DNA of 64,000 nt from Candidatus Dependentiae bacterium (GCA_003511165.1 DOJW01000004.1:62001-126000), one strand, 5' to 3'. Counted from the stretch's first letter, positions 43,501 through 52,889 are shown. Notes: generated by a model from the letters alone, not told the origin. A program made the numbers and translations.

Positions 43501-44892
43501 ATGTTTAATTTTAAAAGATTATATTTAAAAATTCTTATAACCTTTTTTGCATTTTTTAGTATTAATTCGGTGCAAGTATCAGCACAAACAATTAATCACA
43601 TTTTTGTAAACGTAGAAAATGAAATCAAAAGCGAATTTGGACAAGATTATCAATTTCCTCAAACCTATTTAGGGTTAAAAGAAAAAATGGCTTCAGCATC
43701 ACAAGAAATAATCGCAAAACTGGTGCAAAATTCCCTTACAAAAAATTTGATTAAAGACATAGCCAGAATAAAAAATTTAAATTGGTGCGACTGCCCAAAT
43801 GCAACATCTCCAGTAAGAATATTATTTGTGGAAGAAATTTTAGAACAAATAACAACTCATTTCAGACCAAATGAAAGTTTAGTTTTAACAATATGTTCGC
43901 TTGCATCGGGAGAATTATTACTCGAATATTTGATAGTCGCAACATTAATAAAAATGGGCTACATAAAATTAAACATCATTGTTATTGATCCAAGCTACAA
44001 AATAAACCCTGCTGTAGAAGCCATACTTGGTCCAGCAACTAATTATGTAACTAATTTCCAGCAACAAATTCAACAATTAACAGTGTCTATACCCAATTAT
44101 GAACAAAATAATATTACAATTTCAAAATTCGCAAATGCAAACGAATATATTTTACACTTGAAAAAAATCTCCCCTAAGCATCCCAATATTTTAATATTGG
44201 CAGATGAGCCAGTACAACATACAGAATTTGTAACAAGAAAAAAAATTATGAACCATGATTATTTCATTAATTTATCCATTTTTAAAAATCCTGGAATAAA
44301 TGGTTCCAATGGAGAAAAATTTAATAATTATGTCACTAAAATAGCTGGAAGAAAATTTAAAGATATACCAGAGTATCCTTCGTATAAATTGATAGACTTT
44401 GTAATTGTAACAACACCTGCGGAAATCCATTGTTATACCAAAACCTTTAATCAAAATGTTCCAAATAATCCAATTATTCAAAATCAAATAAAATTAATTG
44501 TAAATGACATGCACAATTTTTGTAAAAATTTTAGGTTAGATGTAAATCAAATAGATTTAGCGTTAGAAGTAAAAAAATATATGAAACATTTAGATTTTAA
44601 ATTAGATAAATTAAAAACAAAAAATTTTGGAATTTTTTATCAAACCGATCGAATTAGATATCCTTTGGTTTATTCCAAGAAGATTACTTCTTACTTCAAT
44701 ATTTATGCTGTTCTGACCTACTATTTTCCAAAAGTAAATTTCGACTTCCAAGCGTTAGCTAGAACAACAAAGCCCGCTCAAATATTTTACTTAGGGGGAA
44801 ATAAAATAAAATCTTTCATAAACCCTTCAGAAGAAACCCTAAGTAAACTAGCCATATTCATAGAGGATGATTTTTTTAAAAATGGAGAATAA
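43501..44892 (+). CDS. secreted protein with a Rossmann-like motif, function unknown
   Basis: The 463-residue protein has a signal peptide (about 1-29, ending VQVSAQ). A segment near 126-165 (SLVLTICSLASGELLLEYLIVATLIKMGY, then NIIVIDPSY) looks like a Rossmann strand-loop-helix-strand unit, as in SAM- or nucleotide-binding enzymes. The strand ends in the acidic IDP. This is a motif-level resemblance only. A CDC pair (WCDCPN) sits near residue 96. I cannot assign a family. The promoter at 43436 and the ribosome site GGGA are visible. Confidence 0.65.
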   Translation: MFNFKRLYLKILITFFAFFSINSVQVSAQTINHIFVNVENEIKSEFGQDYQFPQTYLGLKEKMASASQEIIAKLVQNSLTKNLIKDIARIKNLNWCDCPNATSPVRILFVEEILEQITTHFRPNESLVLTICSLASGELLLEYLIVATLIKMGYIKLNIIVIDPSYKINPAVEAILGPATNYVTNFQQQIQQLTVSIPNYEQNNITISKFANANEYILHLKKISPKHPNILILADEPVQHTEFVTRKKIMNHDYFINLSIFKNPGINGSNGEKFNNYVTKIAGRKFKDIPEYPSYKLIDFVIVTTPAEIHCYTKTFNQNVPNNPIIQNQIKLIVNDMHNFCKNFRLDVNQIDLALEVKKYMKHLDFKLDKLKTKNFGIFYQTDRIRYPLVYSKKITSYFNIYAVLTYYFPKVNFDFQALARTTKPAQIFYLGGNKIKSFINPSEETLSKLAIFIEDDFFKNGE

Positions 44893-44899
44893 AAAAGTT

Positions 44900-44950
44900 A
44901 AAGTAAGAAGCTTCTAAATGGTTTAAAGAATATTTGAAGCCTCTTACTTT
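44900..44950. terminator. bidirectional terminator between convergent genes
   Basis: The 15-base arm at 44900-44914 (AAAGTAAGAAGCTTC) pairs with 44936-44950 with a single mismatch. The right arm overlaps the stop codon of pgeF (44944-44946). Confidence 0.7.
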
Positions 44951-45648
44951 AATGCCACAATCGTGGCTTGTCGATAGAAATCCTTTTCTCGTCGAAAAGA
45001 ACAAAATATTGTGTCGCAAATTGTACAAAAACAGTTTGAATCATTAATCTGCTTTTCTAAGATTCCAATTTTATACAAATTCTTTTTATTAAAATCAATC
45101 AAATCAAAAAATATTTTTTTATCTCGATTTATAAGAAACTTTTCAATGCTTAATGTTTTATTTTTTTCTATAAAATCTTGCTGCACTTCATAACAACAAT
45201 TTTTTGCAGCGGGACCAAAATAAATTTGTAAATCGTTTAACTGCGTACCAAATTGTTTCCGCATCTGCTGAATAGCTATTGCATTTGCATTCAAAACAGA
45301 ACCTTTCCATCCAGAGTGAACTACCGCCACAACTTTATTTTTTTTATCCAAAATTACAACAGGCAAGCAATCTGCCGTCAAAACACCAATCGCTATATTC
45401 CTTTGATTTGTAATTATTATATCACCATCAATTTTTCGAAAATTTATCGAAGTTTCAAAAATAAAATTTTCATCAATAATCGTAAAATCTATTCCATGTG
45501 TTTGATTTAAAAACAAAAGCTTTTTTGCATTAACCTCTGTCATCAATTGTTCAAGAAGAAGGGGCAACTTTTTGTCTGCCCCTTCTATATTTATTTGAAA
45601 TTCATTATCACCAAAATATATTTCTGCAAAATCTAAATCTAAAAGCAT
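44944..45648 (-). CDS. pgeF: laccase-domain protein (PgeF/YfiH/YlmD type)
   Basis: The 234-residue product shows the family blocks NQTHG, GDIIITNQRNIAIGVLTADCLPVVIL, VVAVVHSGWKGSVLNANAIAIQQM, IYFGPAAKNCCYEVQ and a final CSFRREKDFYRQATIV. The His and Cys ligands (THG, ADC, HSGW) are intact. The family includes purine nucleoside-processing enzymes and, in E. coli, PgeF, which edits misplaced L-Ser in peptidoglycan precursors. I chose the ATG at 45648 with AAAGGTGA before it. A TTG at 45660 overlaps the ftsZ stop. It is the last gene of ftsQAZ, a common arrangement that supports a cell-wall link. Confidence 0.9.
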   Translation of the reverse strand: MLLDLDFAEIYFGDNEFQINIEGADKKLPLLLEQLMTEVNAKKLLFLNQTHGIDFTIIDENFIFETSINFRKIDGDIIITNQRNIAIGVLTADCLPVVILDKKNKVVAVVHSGWKGSVLNANAIAIQQMRKQFGTQLNDLQIYFGPAAKNCCYEVQQDFIEKNKTLSIEKFLINRDKKIFFDLIDFNKKNLYKIGILEKQINDSNCFCTICDTIFCSFRREKDFYRQATIVALK

Positions 45649-45656
45649 TTCACCTT

Positions 45657-46877
45657 TCAACCAAGCTCCATTTTATCATTATTTTTCTTACGCAAAAAAG
45701 TTGGAGTATCTATATCATCCATATCAAGCATGTCAATTTCTTCAACTGCTGATGTCATCTGTATCTCTTTATTTTCAATAACAGCAGGTTGCGAAACTTC
45801 CTCTAATTTATCATGATGTTTGATAAATTCCATAGCAATATCTGATTTTGGGGCGTGTACTTTTTCTTGCACTGGAGATGCAATTTTTATAGAAGATAAA
45901 GTCTCTTTTTCTACAAATGTATCTACCCCTGTTGCTATAATTGTAACCAAAACCTCATCGCCCATAGAATCATCAATGACTGAACCTAAAATAATATTTG
46001 CATCTTCGCTCGCTCTGTCATAAATAACATTTGCTGCATCATGGATCTCTTGCAAAGACAAATTAGAACTTCCAGTAATATTTATAAGTACACCTTTAGC
46101 TCCGTCTACACTTATTCCTTCAAGAAGAGGCGAGCTAATTGCGTCAAGGGCTGCTTTTGTGGCTCTATCTTCGCCACTGCATCTGCCCGTTCCCATGATA
46201 GCCATTCCCATTCCCTTCATGATCGCTTTTATATCTGCAAAATCCACATTTATATGTCCTGATTTTACAATTATATCTGCTACGCATTTTACGGCTTGCG
46301 TTAAAACGTCGTTAACCATCGCAAAAGCATTTAGCATGGAAATAGATGAATCAACCAAAGAAAGTAATTTTTGATTTGGGATCACAAGCATCGTATCAAC
46401 TTCTTTTTTCAATTCTTCAATAGCAGCCTCTGCTTGTTTCATTCTGCGTTTACCCTCGAAAACAAAAGGTTTCGTCACAACGGCTACAGTCAAAACACCA
46501 AGTTCTTTTGCAGCCTTTGCAATCACAGGAGTTGCGCCAGTTCCGGTACCACCACCCATTCCTGCTGTTAAAAATAAAATATCAGAATTTGAAATTTGCT
46601 TAACAATATTTTCGATATCTTCTTCGGCCGATCTACGACCAATGTCAGGATTTGCACCTGCGCCAAGACCTTTTGTAACTTTGGCTCCTATCTGAATTTT
46701 GTTTTCCACCGGCGAATTGTTCAATGCTTGAGCATCTGTATTTGCAATAATAAAATCCACATTTTCCAAATCACTTTCAACCATATAATTTACAGCATTT
46801 CCGCCGCCACCACCAACTCCAAGAACCTTTATTTTAGCTCTTGGAATATTTTGTTCCTCTACGTGTAGTTCTATCAC
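45657..46877 (-). CDS. ftsZ: cell division GTPase FtsZ
   Basis: FtsZ polymerises into the division ring. The 406-residue protein has GVGGGGGNAVNYM and the tubulin signature GGGTGTGA (108-115). The NTDAQAL and NVDFADIKAIMKGMG segments are present. After a linker comes the conserved C-terminal peptide DIDTPTFLRKK, which docks FtsA. The start is GTG with the strong site GAGGAGAGG. It lies 25 bases after ftsA and overlaps the region in front of pgeF. Confidence 0.98.
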   Translation of the reverse strand: MIELHVEEQNIPRAKIKVLGVGGGGGNAVNYMVESDLENVDFIIANTDAQALNNSPVENKIQIGAKVTKGLGAGANPDIGRRSAEEDIENIVKQISNSDILFLTAGMGGGTGTGATPVIAKAAKELGVLTVAVVTKPFVFEGKRRMKQAEAAIEELKKEVDTMLVIPNQKLLSLVDSSISMLNAFAMVNDVLTQAVKCVADIIVKSGHINVDFADIKAIMKGMGMAIMGTGRCSGEDRATKAALDAISSPLLEGISVDGAKGVLINITGSSNLSLQEIHDAANVIYDRASEDANIILGSVIDDSMGDEVLVTIIATGVDTFVEKETLSSIKIASPVQEKVHAPKSDIAMEFIKHHDKLEEVSQPAVIENKEIQMTSAVEEIDMLDMDDIDTPTFLRKKNNDKMELG

Positions 46878-46902
46878 AATCCTCTCCTCTTTTTAAAATC
46901 GA

Positions 46903-48159
46903 TCAAAAAAGATCGTAAATCCAAGATTTCATCCGTTTAAAAACTTTAGAAGCCCCTTTTTCATTCATGCTTTTTGCAAGTGTCAAATCTTTATCTTTTG
47001 ATGCATACAAAAGCAACCCGTATCCGGTTGAATAAATAGGACTCTTTAATAAATCTGGAACGAATTCTAAACCAGAAGTTTTTATATTATTTTGAGGAAA
47101 TCCAATTCGAACAGGCATTCCAAACATATTTTCTGCAAGTTCCTTCATGCCTGAAAGCATACTTCCACCGCCTGTCAAAACTAAACCAAATGGCATAAAT
47201 CTTTTAAGATTAAATTTGATAATTTCATCAAAAATAAATTCCAACATTTCCTCAGCGCGAGGCATCAAAATATCACAAATGTCTGTAGTTTTTATCTGTT
47301 TAACAAGATCAGGCCCTACATCAACTTTTATTGCATTATCTATTAACCCTAAAACATTTTTATAACTTACTGCTCCGTATTTTCTTTTTATAAATTCAGC
47401 AGTTTCAAGAGGAATTCTAAAAGCTATAGCTAAATCTCGAGTAAAATGATTTCCTGCAACAGGAACAACCTTGGAATGTAAAATTTTACCATCTTTATAA
47501 ATTGCAAAATCACTAGTTCCAGCTCCGATATCAACCATTCCAACACCGAGCTCTCGCTCGTCTTCGCTCAAAGTTGCATCTGCCGATGCTATAGTTTCTA
47601 AAACAATATCTTCGACAGAGATTCCTGCGTCTTCACAACATTTTATCAAGTTGCTTGCAGAAGAAATGGAACCTGTAATTATATGCACCTGCGCTTCGAG
47701 TCTAATGCCTTTCATGCCCATAGAATCTTTTATAAGTTCTTGTCCATCAATTTTAAAATATTGAGGCAAAATATGAAGAATTTCACGATCTTGCGGAATA
47801 GCCACAGCCTTAGCTGCATCAATCACTCTGTCAATATCATATTGCGACACATCACCATGTTTTATTGCAACAACACCTTGAGAATTTATTGCTTGAATAT
47901 GTCCACCAGAAATTCCGACAACCGCAGAATCGACTTTTATTCCCGCCATATTTTCCGCAGATTCAACAGCTTTTTTTATTGATTTAATTGTTGAATTTAT
48001 ATCAACAACAACACCCTTTTTTAAACCGACAGATGGATGCTGGCCTATCCCCAATATTTCAATATTTCCATTGTGATCTAAACCTGCAATCAAAACACAA
48101 ATTTTAGAAGTTCCAACATCAATACCAACCCAATGTTTATTTAATAATTTTTTTCTCAT
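46903..48159 (-). CDS. ftsA: cell division protein FtsA
   Basis: FtsA is the actin-like membrane tether of FtsZ. The 418-residue protein shows WVGIDVGTSKICVLIAG, the 1C domain region with VVGISGGHI, the phosphate motifs GVGMVDIGAGTSDFAIY and VLTGGGSML, and a C-terminal amphipathic end (KVFKRMKSWIYDLF) that should bind the membrane. The ATG at 48159 has GGGGGAGG five bases upstream. It lies between ftsQ-like and ftsZ in the standard order. Confidence 0.97.
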   Translation of the reverse strand: MRKKLLNKHWVGIDVGTSKICVLIAGLDHNGNIEILGIGQHPSVGLKKGVVVDINSTIKSIKKAVESAENMAGIKVDSAVVGISGGHIQAINSQGVVAIKHGDVSQYDIDRVIDAAKAVAIPQDREILHILPQYFKIDGQELIKDSMGMKGIRLEAQVHIITGSISSASNLIKCCEDAGISVEDIVLETIASADATLSEDERELGVGMVDIGAGTSDFAIYKDGKILHSKVVPVAGNHFTRDLAIAFRIPLETAEFIKRKYGAVSYKNVLGLIDNAIKVDVGPDLVKQIKTTDICDILMPRAEEMLEFIFDEIIKFNLKRFMPFGLVLTGGGSMLSGMKELAENMFGMPVRIGFPQNNIKTSGLEFVPDLLKSPIYSTGYGLLLYASKDKDLTLAKSMNEKGASKVFKRMKSWIYDLF

Positions 48160-48174
48160 CACAACCTCCCCCTA

Positions 48175-48921
48175 CTAAACAGATCTGCTCACCAAAATTC
48201 TATTATCAAACCTAAGATCAAAAGCCAACTTTTTGGTGCCACTTTTTAAGCTTTTTTTTAGCAATTTTCTATTTTCTACATCTTGGTAAATATCTTCAAG
48301 TTTGGTCAGCTTTGTTTTATCAAAAACAGCCTTTTCATCTACAATAATTTCAAACTTTTTTACGATCCCAGATAGCTTAATAAAAGTCGGCTTTTCATAA
48401 TTAATAGTGTACTCTTCCCAAATCGGTGATGGAATCTTTTGCAAAAACTGATAAAAACATTCAGGAATTTCACCTTTGCAATATTTTGGAGAAACAGTTA
48501 ATTCTTTAAGTTTTGAATTATCAAACTGTTCAAAATATTCTTTTGGAAAAACTTTACAATTTTCTGCAATAATAAAATTTTGATTAACAACGAACTTAGG
48601 TAGACAACCGCAAATTTCTATTTTTGCAACTTTATGCAAATCCAAATCCCAATTTAGACTTTTAAAAACAGGAATTTTTTCACTCAATAACTTACTAAAA
48701 GCATCAGGATTAAATTCATCTTTTTTTTGATTATCTAAATATACTGTAAAAAGATCTTCTGCATCCTTTTTAAATTTTGAAGAATAAAAATCTTTGATCT
48801 CAAATTGAATCTCCGCGGGGGTTGCTACTTTAAAATAAACTTTTTTAAATAAACAAAAACATCTATACGAAAGAAGCGTAAGAAGCGATAACAAAATTAA
48901 CCTTGAAAAAATATTTTTCAT
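48175..48921 (-). CDS. ftsQ: divergent FtsQ/DivIB-like division protein
   Basis: The 248-residue protein has one N-terminal membrane helix (about 5-25) and an exported domain, the FtsQ topology. The end KKLAFDLRFDNRILVSRS resembles the FtsQ beta-domain tail (DLRYDNxIVV type), and the gene sits directly before ftsA and ftsZ. The POTRA part (around 40-110) is not easily recognised; residues 85-130 (SLNWDLDLHKVAKIEICGCLPKFVVN) could form it. The ATG at 48921 is preferred to a TTG at 48933. The call rests largely on position and tail, so it is moderately sure. Confidence 0.7.
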   Translation of the reverse strand: MKNIFSRLILLSLLTLLSYRCFCLFKKVYFKVATPAEIQFEIKDFYSSKFKKDAEDLFTVYLDNQKKDEFNPDAFSKLLSEKIPVFKSLNWDLDLHKVAKIEICGCLPKFVVNQNFIIAENCKVFPKEYFEQFDNSKLKELTVSPKYCKGEIPECFYQFLQKIPSPIWEEYTINYEKPTFIKLSGIVKKFEIIVDEKAVFDKTKLTKLEDIYQDVENRKLLKKSLKSGTKKLAFDLRFDNRILVSRSV

Positions 48922-49045
48922 AATTTCTACCAAATTTTAAAGAAAAATAAATGACATTTTATCAAGGATAAAATAAAAAAATAAATGAATATATTGCAAT
49001 ATATTATGAAAATAAAAATTTAAAATAGAAAAAAGTTATCTCATA

Positions 49046-49783
49046 TTATTTCATTTTGTTAAAAATATTAAACATCAAAATACCGGCTGCGACTGATGCA
49101 TTAAATGAAACATCGGCACGGCTTTGAGGCAAAGTTATCAAAGAACCGCTTTTTTGCGCTTCTTTAGATATTCCAACCTCTTCATTACCAATTACCAAAC
49201 AAGCTGGCTTTTTATATTCAACTTCAAGAGCATTTTTACCATTTTGCAAAACAGCTAAATATAAATTATATCCTGCATTTTTTATCTCATTTACAGCGAA
49301 ATTGATTGAAGGTGCAAAATAAATATCAAGATACTCTGCAAGCCCAGCAGATGTTTTATATACAGCAGGAGTTAATTCCGCGCCACCTTTTCTACATAAA
49401 ACAACACTTGTGATTCCAACACAATAAGCAGAACGTAAAATGGCTCCCAAATTTCTAACATCTTGGATAGCATCAAGAAGTAAAATGAAAGGTCTTTCTT
49501 TTGGATTGAACATTTTAGAAGCAAATCGAGCTGGAGTAGTAAGCGCTATGATTCCATTATGATCATCACTTCCAGCCATTCTAGTTAACGCATCTTTAGA
49601 AATATATTGAATGTTTGGAATAGATTGAGGCAAATATTTTTTTATTCGCTCCCAAGATTTTGGAAGAGGTTTTGTTGTGTAAATTGAGATCAGTTTGCGT
49701 TTTTTTGCTTTTAACATTTCACCAATAGCATGAGGCCCGTAGATTAAATCATATTTTGGTTTTTTAGATTCAGTTTTTGACAT
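49046..49783 (-). CDS. rlmB: 23S rRNA 2'-O-methyltransferase, SpoU family (RlmB/TrmH group 3)
   Basis: The 245-residue protein belongs to the SPOUT knot methyltransferases. The N-terminal substrate-binding part (LIYGPHAIGEMLKAKKRKLISIY) is followed by motif 1 QDVRNLGAILRSA, motif 2 LVIGNEEVGISKE and motif 3 LPQSRADVSFNASVAAGI. Motif 3 usually reads IPMxGxxxSLNVSVA, so the Arg-Ala-Asp and Phe changes are slightly unusual. RlmB methylates G2251 of 23S rRNA; TrmH-like tRNA methylation is the alternative. The ribosome site GGAGA is strong. It follows nrdD, separated by a terminator. Confidence 0.88.
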   Translation of the reverse strand: MSKTESKKPKYDLIYGPHAIGEMLKAKKRKLISIYTTKPLPKSWERIKKYLPQSIPNIQYISKDALTRMAGSDDHNGIIALTTPARFASKMFNPKERPFILLLDAIQDVRNLGAILRSAYCVGITSVVLCRKGGAELTPAVYKTSAGLAEYLDIYFAPSINFAVNEIKNAGYNLYLAVLQNGKNALEVEYKKPACLVIGNEEVGISKEAQKSGSLITLPQSRADVSFNASVAAGILMFNIFNKMK

Positions 49784-49803
49784 AAGTCTCCTAAATTAAT
49801 AAT

Positions 49804-49844
49804 AAAAAAGCGGGCGTACTAAAATAGATAAACCCGCTTTTTTT
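49804..49844 (-). terminator. nrdD terminator
   Basis: AAAAAGCGGG and CCCGCTTTTT form an uninterrupted stem around an 18-base loop. On the minus strand it follows the nrdD stop by a few bases and ends in a T-tract before rlmB. Confidence 0.85.
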
Positions 49845-49846
49845 AT

Positions 49847-51784
49847 TTAAAACGTTACTGTATTATTTTTTTCAATTTTAGAAAATAAATCAAAATGACT
49901 TATGTTCTCATTTACTTCATTTTCAGATTTGAAAACTCTAGTTTGATGTTCCGTTCGTCTACCTTTGTTCCACGAGGAAACGGGTACAAAATAACCAATA
50001 ATGCGAGTATAATTATTTATTATTTCAGCTCCACAAATAGAACAAACTTTGGAGTTTCCACTTACAGTAACATGTTTGTTTGTACATACAGCAAAATTAT
50101 AATTTACAGCAAAGTGTTCACATCCAGACTTAACAGCATACAATATTAACTTTTTCATTTGATCAACAGAGGTTAATTTTTCACCAACATTGATGTGAGA
50201 AATTCCACCGCCGGTCAAACTTTTTGACATACAACCATCAATTGCTATTCTGTCGGCAATATCACAATCAACTGATAGTGGAATAAATTGGTTTGAATAA
50301 ATTTTGTAGTTCATTCCATAAAGATAAGCATCTTTGATTGCAAATTTTATAGCCAAACTTTCAGCAGGAACCTGTTCGATGTTGAAAGGAACTTTGAACT
50401 GTTTATTTGATTCAAGCGAAAAATTTCTAATATCTTCAAGCAAAAATTTTGCAAGATCTTTACCCTTTTGTGTCAAAAGAGAATATCCTAAAAGTTCTAA
50501 ACTTTCATAAACTCCGTTAATTCCAAATGTACTAAACAACCTTTCTTCGAAAACAATTCCCCTTTTAACAAAATTAATCATACCCTTATCAATTCTGTCT
50601 TTAAGTAATCTTCGATGTGAAAGAAGTATATCCCGCGCTTCTTCCATTTTTTTTCTAGATAAAAATACAAGTTCATCAAAGGTTTTTGCTATGAAACCAA
50701 GACGGGCCAAGTTTACAGTAACAACTCTATGAGAACCCAAGGAAAGACCTCCGTTTCCAAAGCTATCGCAACCCGCTAAATCAAAATCATTTACCAAACG
50801 ACAGCAGCTTGCAACTTTATTGCCTGAAGATATGTAAATATTAAAACAACCTTTTTCCAAATTTATCTGAGAAAAATATTCGAAAGATTTTTGATCTAAA
50901 ATTTGACGATCTTCACTAATGCGCAGATTTAAAGTAACAACAGGAAATCTATAAGGTAAACCTGATGTTGGATCTCCTTTTTTGAACCAATCACAGAATA
51001 TTTTCTGTAATCCTTCTATCAAATCAAAATCTGGAGCAGAGCCATCTGGAAAACGTGATTCTCCAAAAAGATATTCTAAGTTTGGTCTATCAAATATTGA
51101 AATGTTTGAAAATGGGGACTGAAAAGATGGTCTTAGCTTTTTATTTAATGTGTGAACAAGTGATTGAAAATCATTTTCTATAGATTTTCTTGCAACAGGA
51201 TCAGATAAATCTAAACCTTCTCTTTTTACAAAGTAGGAATAATTAATAAATATATCTCCAATGGCAACAGCTCCTGCAAGTTCTTGTGCAAGTTCTATGG
51301 TAACCTCTTTTACCTGATCAAGAAAAGATTTTCTATTATGTGCAGGTAAAGACTCTAACTGTCCCCAACGGCATCCTTGTGATAACATAAAATATGTCGA
51401 ATATGCCCAACAATAAGGAATTTCTATTGATGTACTATCATGAAAATATAAATCTCCATTTAAAATAGAAGTCAAAAGCTCTTTAGCTCTTTCTTGCGAA
51501 TAATCTTTTTTTAACTGTTCATACAGGCGGTAATAGCCTAATAATTTTAACCACCCCTTAGAAATTTCCATGATATAATTTCCATAAGCTTTACCTTCAT
51601 GCGCATTAGCATTACTGTCGATTGACATATCAACTAGTTGCTCATTTGCATACTTGTCTGCCATAGAAAAAACATCTAAATTTTCAACAGCAATACCTTC
51701 TTCTTTTAGCAAAAATTTATCTGTACTGTTATAAAGTTCCAAAAAATCTGGTGATACACTTTTCAAAATGTTATGCAACTCCAT
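49847..51784 (-). CDS. nrdD: anaerobic ribonucleoside-triphosphate reductase (class III)
   Basis: NrdD makes dNTPs from NTPs without oxygen, using a glycyl radical. The 645-residue protein shows SIDSNANAHEGKAYGNYIMEI, FHDSTSIEIPYCWAYS, QSPFSNISI and the C-terminal zinc cysteines (CTNKH, CSICG). The radical loop TRIIGYFVPVSSWNKGRRTE has Gly near residue 595. It lacks the N-terminal ATP-cone (about 90 residues) that most NrdD proteins use for activity control; the first residue block is already the catalytic domain. nrdG lies just upstream and overlaps its start by 22 bases. Confidence 0.96.
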   Translation of the reverse strand: MELHNILKSVSPDFLELYNSTDKFLLKEEGIAVENLDVFSMADKYANEQLVDMSIDSNANAHEGKAYGNYIMEISKGWLKLLGYYRLYEQLKKDYSQERAKELLTSILNGDLYFHDSTSIEIPYCWAYSTYFMLSQGCRWGQLESLPAHNRKSFLDQVKEVTIELAQELAGAVAIGDIFINYSYFVKREGLDLSDPVARKSIENDFQSLVHTLNKKLRPSFQSPFSNISIFDRPNLEYLFGESRFPDGSAPDFDLIEGLQKIFCDWFKKGDPTSGLPYRFPVVTLNLRISEDRQILDQKSFEYFSQINLEKGCFNIYISSGNKVASCCRLVNDFDLAGCDSFGNGGLSLGSHRVVTVNLARLGFIAKTFDELVFLSRKKMEEARDILLSHRRLLKDRIDKGMINFVKRGIVFEERLFSTFGINGVYESLELLGYSLLTQKGKDLAKFLLEDIRNFSLESNKQFKVPFNIEQVPAESLAIKFAIKDAYLYGMNYKIYSNQFIPLSVDCDIADRIAIDGCMSKSLTGGGISHINVGEKLTSVDQMKKLILYAVKSGCEHFAVNYNFAVCTNKHVTVSGNSKVCSICGAEIINNYTRIIGYFVPVSSWNKGRRTEHQTRVFKSENEVNENISHFDLFSKIEKNNTVTF

Positions 51785-52218
51785 GATCCATTTTCCTTTC
51801 TAAAAACTCTTTGATTTTTTGATGCTGGAAACCTACCTTCTACAAACTCTTCAGTTTTAAAAGGCCCACAAACTATAAAATCTAATTCTTTAACCAGCTC
51901 CCCTGGTAACACTTCAAACTCCCTCCCTGTGTAAAGTGCTTTTTTAAAACTCTTCTCTTTTTTACAAAATTCGATCAAAAATCCCATTTGATCAGTTGGC
52001 TCCCCTCCTAAAAAAACAAGATATTCTGCTAGTGGATTTCCTTGAACCTTACTAAGCAAATCCTCAAGCAAAACATCTTCTCCGCTAGATTGCTCCCACA
52101 AAACCTTATTTTGGCATCCTTTGCACCGGATGGAACAACCAGCAAAATAAACGGCTACAGAAATTTTATCTGGAACATCAATGAAAGATGTGCAAACTTT
52201 TGCGATCTTAGCTTTCAT
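51763..52218 (-). CDS. nrdG: anaerobic RNR-activating radical-SAM protein NrdG
   Basis: NrdG forms the glycyl radical on NrdD using a [4Fe-4S] cluster and SAM. The 151-residue protein has the cluster motif CxxxCxxC (Cys28, Cys32, Cys35 in AGCSIRCKGC) and the FLGGEPTDQ segment that binds SAM. The ribosome site AAGGGAG is strong. It precedes and overlaps nrdD; in many bacteria nrdG follows nrdD, so the order is reversed here. No aerobic class I reductase is in the window, which fits microaerobic or anaerobic growth. Confidence 0.94.
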   Translation of the reverse strand: MKAKIAKVCTSFIDVPDKISVAVYFAGCSIRCKGCQNKVLWEQSSGEDVLLEDLLSKVQGNPLAEYLVFLGGEPTDQMGFLIEFCKKEKSFKKALYTGREFEVLPGELVKELDFIVCGPFKTEEFVEGRFPASKNQRVFRKENGSWSCITF

Positions 52219-52582
52219 AAAAAGCTCCCTTTAGTTTAAAGACTTTTTTCATTTTTTTTAGTTTTATTTTTAAAATTTTTTAGCTATGAGGATGCTATTT
52301 TAAATGTTTTTTCCCACATCCTGCAAGATAATATTTTTATTATTTATTGAGCCAAAAGCGACAAAATTTATTAGCAGCTCAATCAGCAAGCATTTAGAAA
52401 TTTTGTTTTAACTTGAAATAAATTTTTACACGTTTTTTGGGTTCAAAAAATTTTGAATAAATTTCGCACTAACAAATTTTTTAACCGCTTCAAAAAACAT
52501 TTTGACTTATTCGATCTTTTTATTTAAGATTCAACTTATCTTGAAATTTTTATTCTCCAAAATTTGGCCCTATAAATGTTTA
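52219..52582. other. AT-rich region between nrdG and the tRNA cluster
   Basis: About 360 bases without a credible open frame. It holds the candidate tRNA promoter at 52502-52530. I see no hairpin terminator, named RNA or repeat. The section is divergent on its left side, so the nrdG promoter must also be here, but I could not pick it with confidence. Confidence 0.6.
52502..52530 (+). promoter_or_regulatory. candidate promoter of the Val-Asn-Asp tRNA cluster
   Basis: TTGACT (52502-52507) and TAAGAT (52525-52530) have a 17-base spacer, 52 bases ahead of the first tRNA. A second TATAAA lies at 52571-52576, six bases ahead of the tRNA, without a clear -35. Confidence 0.5.
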
Positions 52583-52659
52583 GGGCGAATAGCTCAGCTG
52601 GTTAGAGCATCTGCCTTACAAGCAGGGGGTCACAGGTTCGAATCCTGTTTCGCCCACCA
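52583..52659 (+). tRNA. tRNA-Val (TAC)
   Basis: The 77-nt cloverleaf has acceptor GGGCGAA/TTCGCCC and discriminator A. The anticodon stem CTGC/GCAG has loop CTTACAA, giving TAC. T-loop TTCGAAT and an encoded CCA complete it. It is the first of three closely packed tRNA genes that look co-transcribed. Confidence 0.96.
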
Positions 52660-52673
52660 AATTTAAAGTTTAT

Positions 52674-52749
52674 TCCTCGATAGCTCAGTTGGTAGAGCAA
52701 ACGACTGTTAATCGTTGGGTCGCAGGTTCGAATCCTGCTCGAGGAGCCA
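52674..52749 (+). tRNA. tRNA-Asn (GTT)
   Basis: The 76-nt cloverleaf has acceptor TCCTCGA/TCGAGGA, anticodon loop CTGTTAA (GTT) and an encoded CCA. It lies 14 bases after tRNA-Val and seven bases before tRNA-Asp. Confidence 0.96.
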
Positions 52750-52756
52750 TTTTTTT

Positions 52757-52834
52757 GGGGCTGTAGCTCAGTTTGGTTAGAGCGTCCGCCTGTCACGCGG
52801 AAGGTCGCGAGTTCGAGTCTCGTCAGCCCCGCCA
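52757..52834 (+). tRNA. tRNA-Asp (GTC)
   Basis: The 78-nt cloverleaf has acceptor GGGGCTG/CAGCCCC, discriminator G and anticodon loop CTGTCAC (GTC). T-loop TTCGAGT and an encoded CCA complete it. The D-loop has one extra T (AGTTTGG). A terminator follows 25 bases downstream. Confidence 0.96.
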
Positions 52835-52859
52835 TAAAATTAAATGAGAATATTGATAT

Positions 52860-52889
52860 AAAAAGAAGCTAAAACATAGCTTCTTTTTT
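52860..52889 (+). terminator. terminator of the tRNA cluster
   Basis: AAAAGAAGCTA pairs with TAGCTTCTTTT around a short loop, followed by a T-tract. It closes the tRNA-Val/Asn/Asp transcript. Confidence 0.85.

Noticed and set aside
52602..52835. Minus-strand open frame of 77 codons over the tRNA cluster
   Set aside because: It lies antisense across tRNA-Val, -Asn and -Asp. Its text (RIRTCDP, QLSYRG) is the well-known spurious translation of tRNA genes, not a protein.
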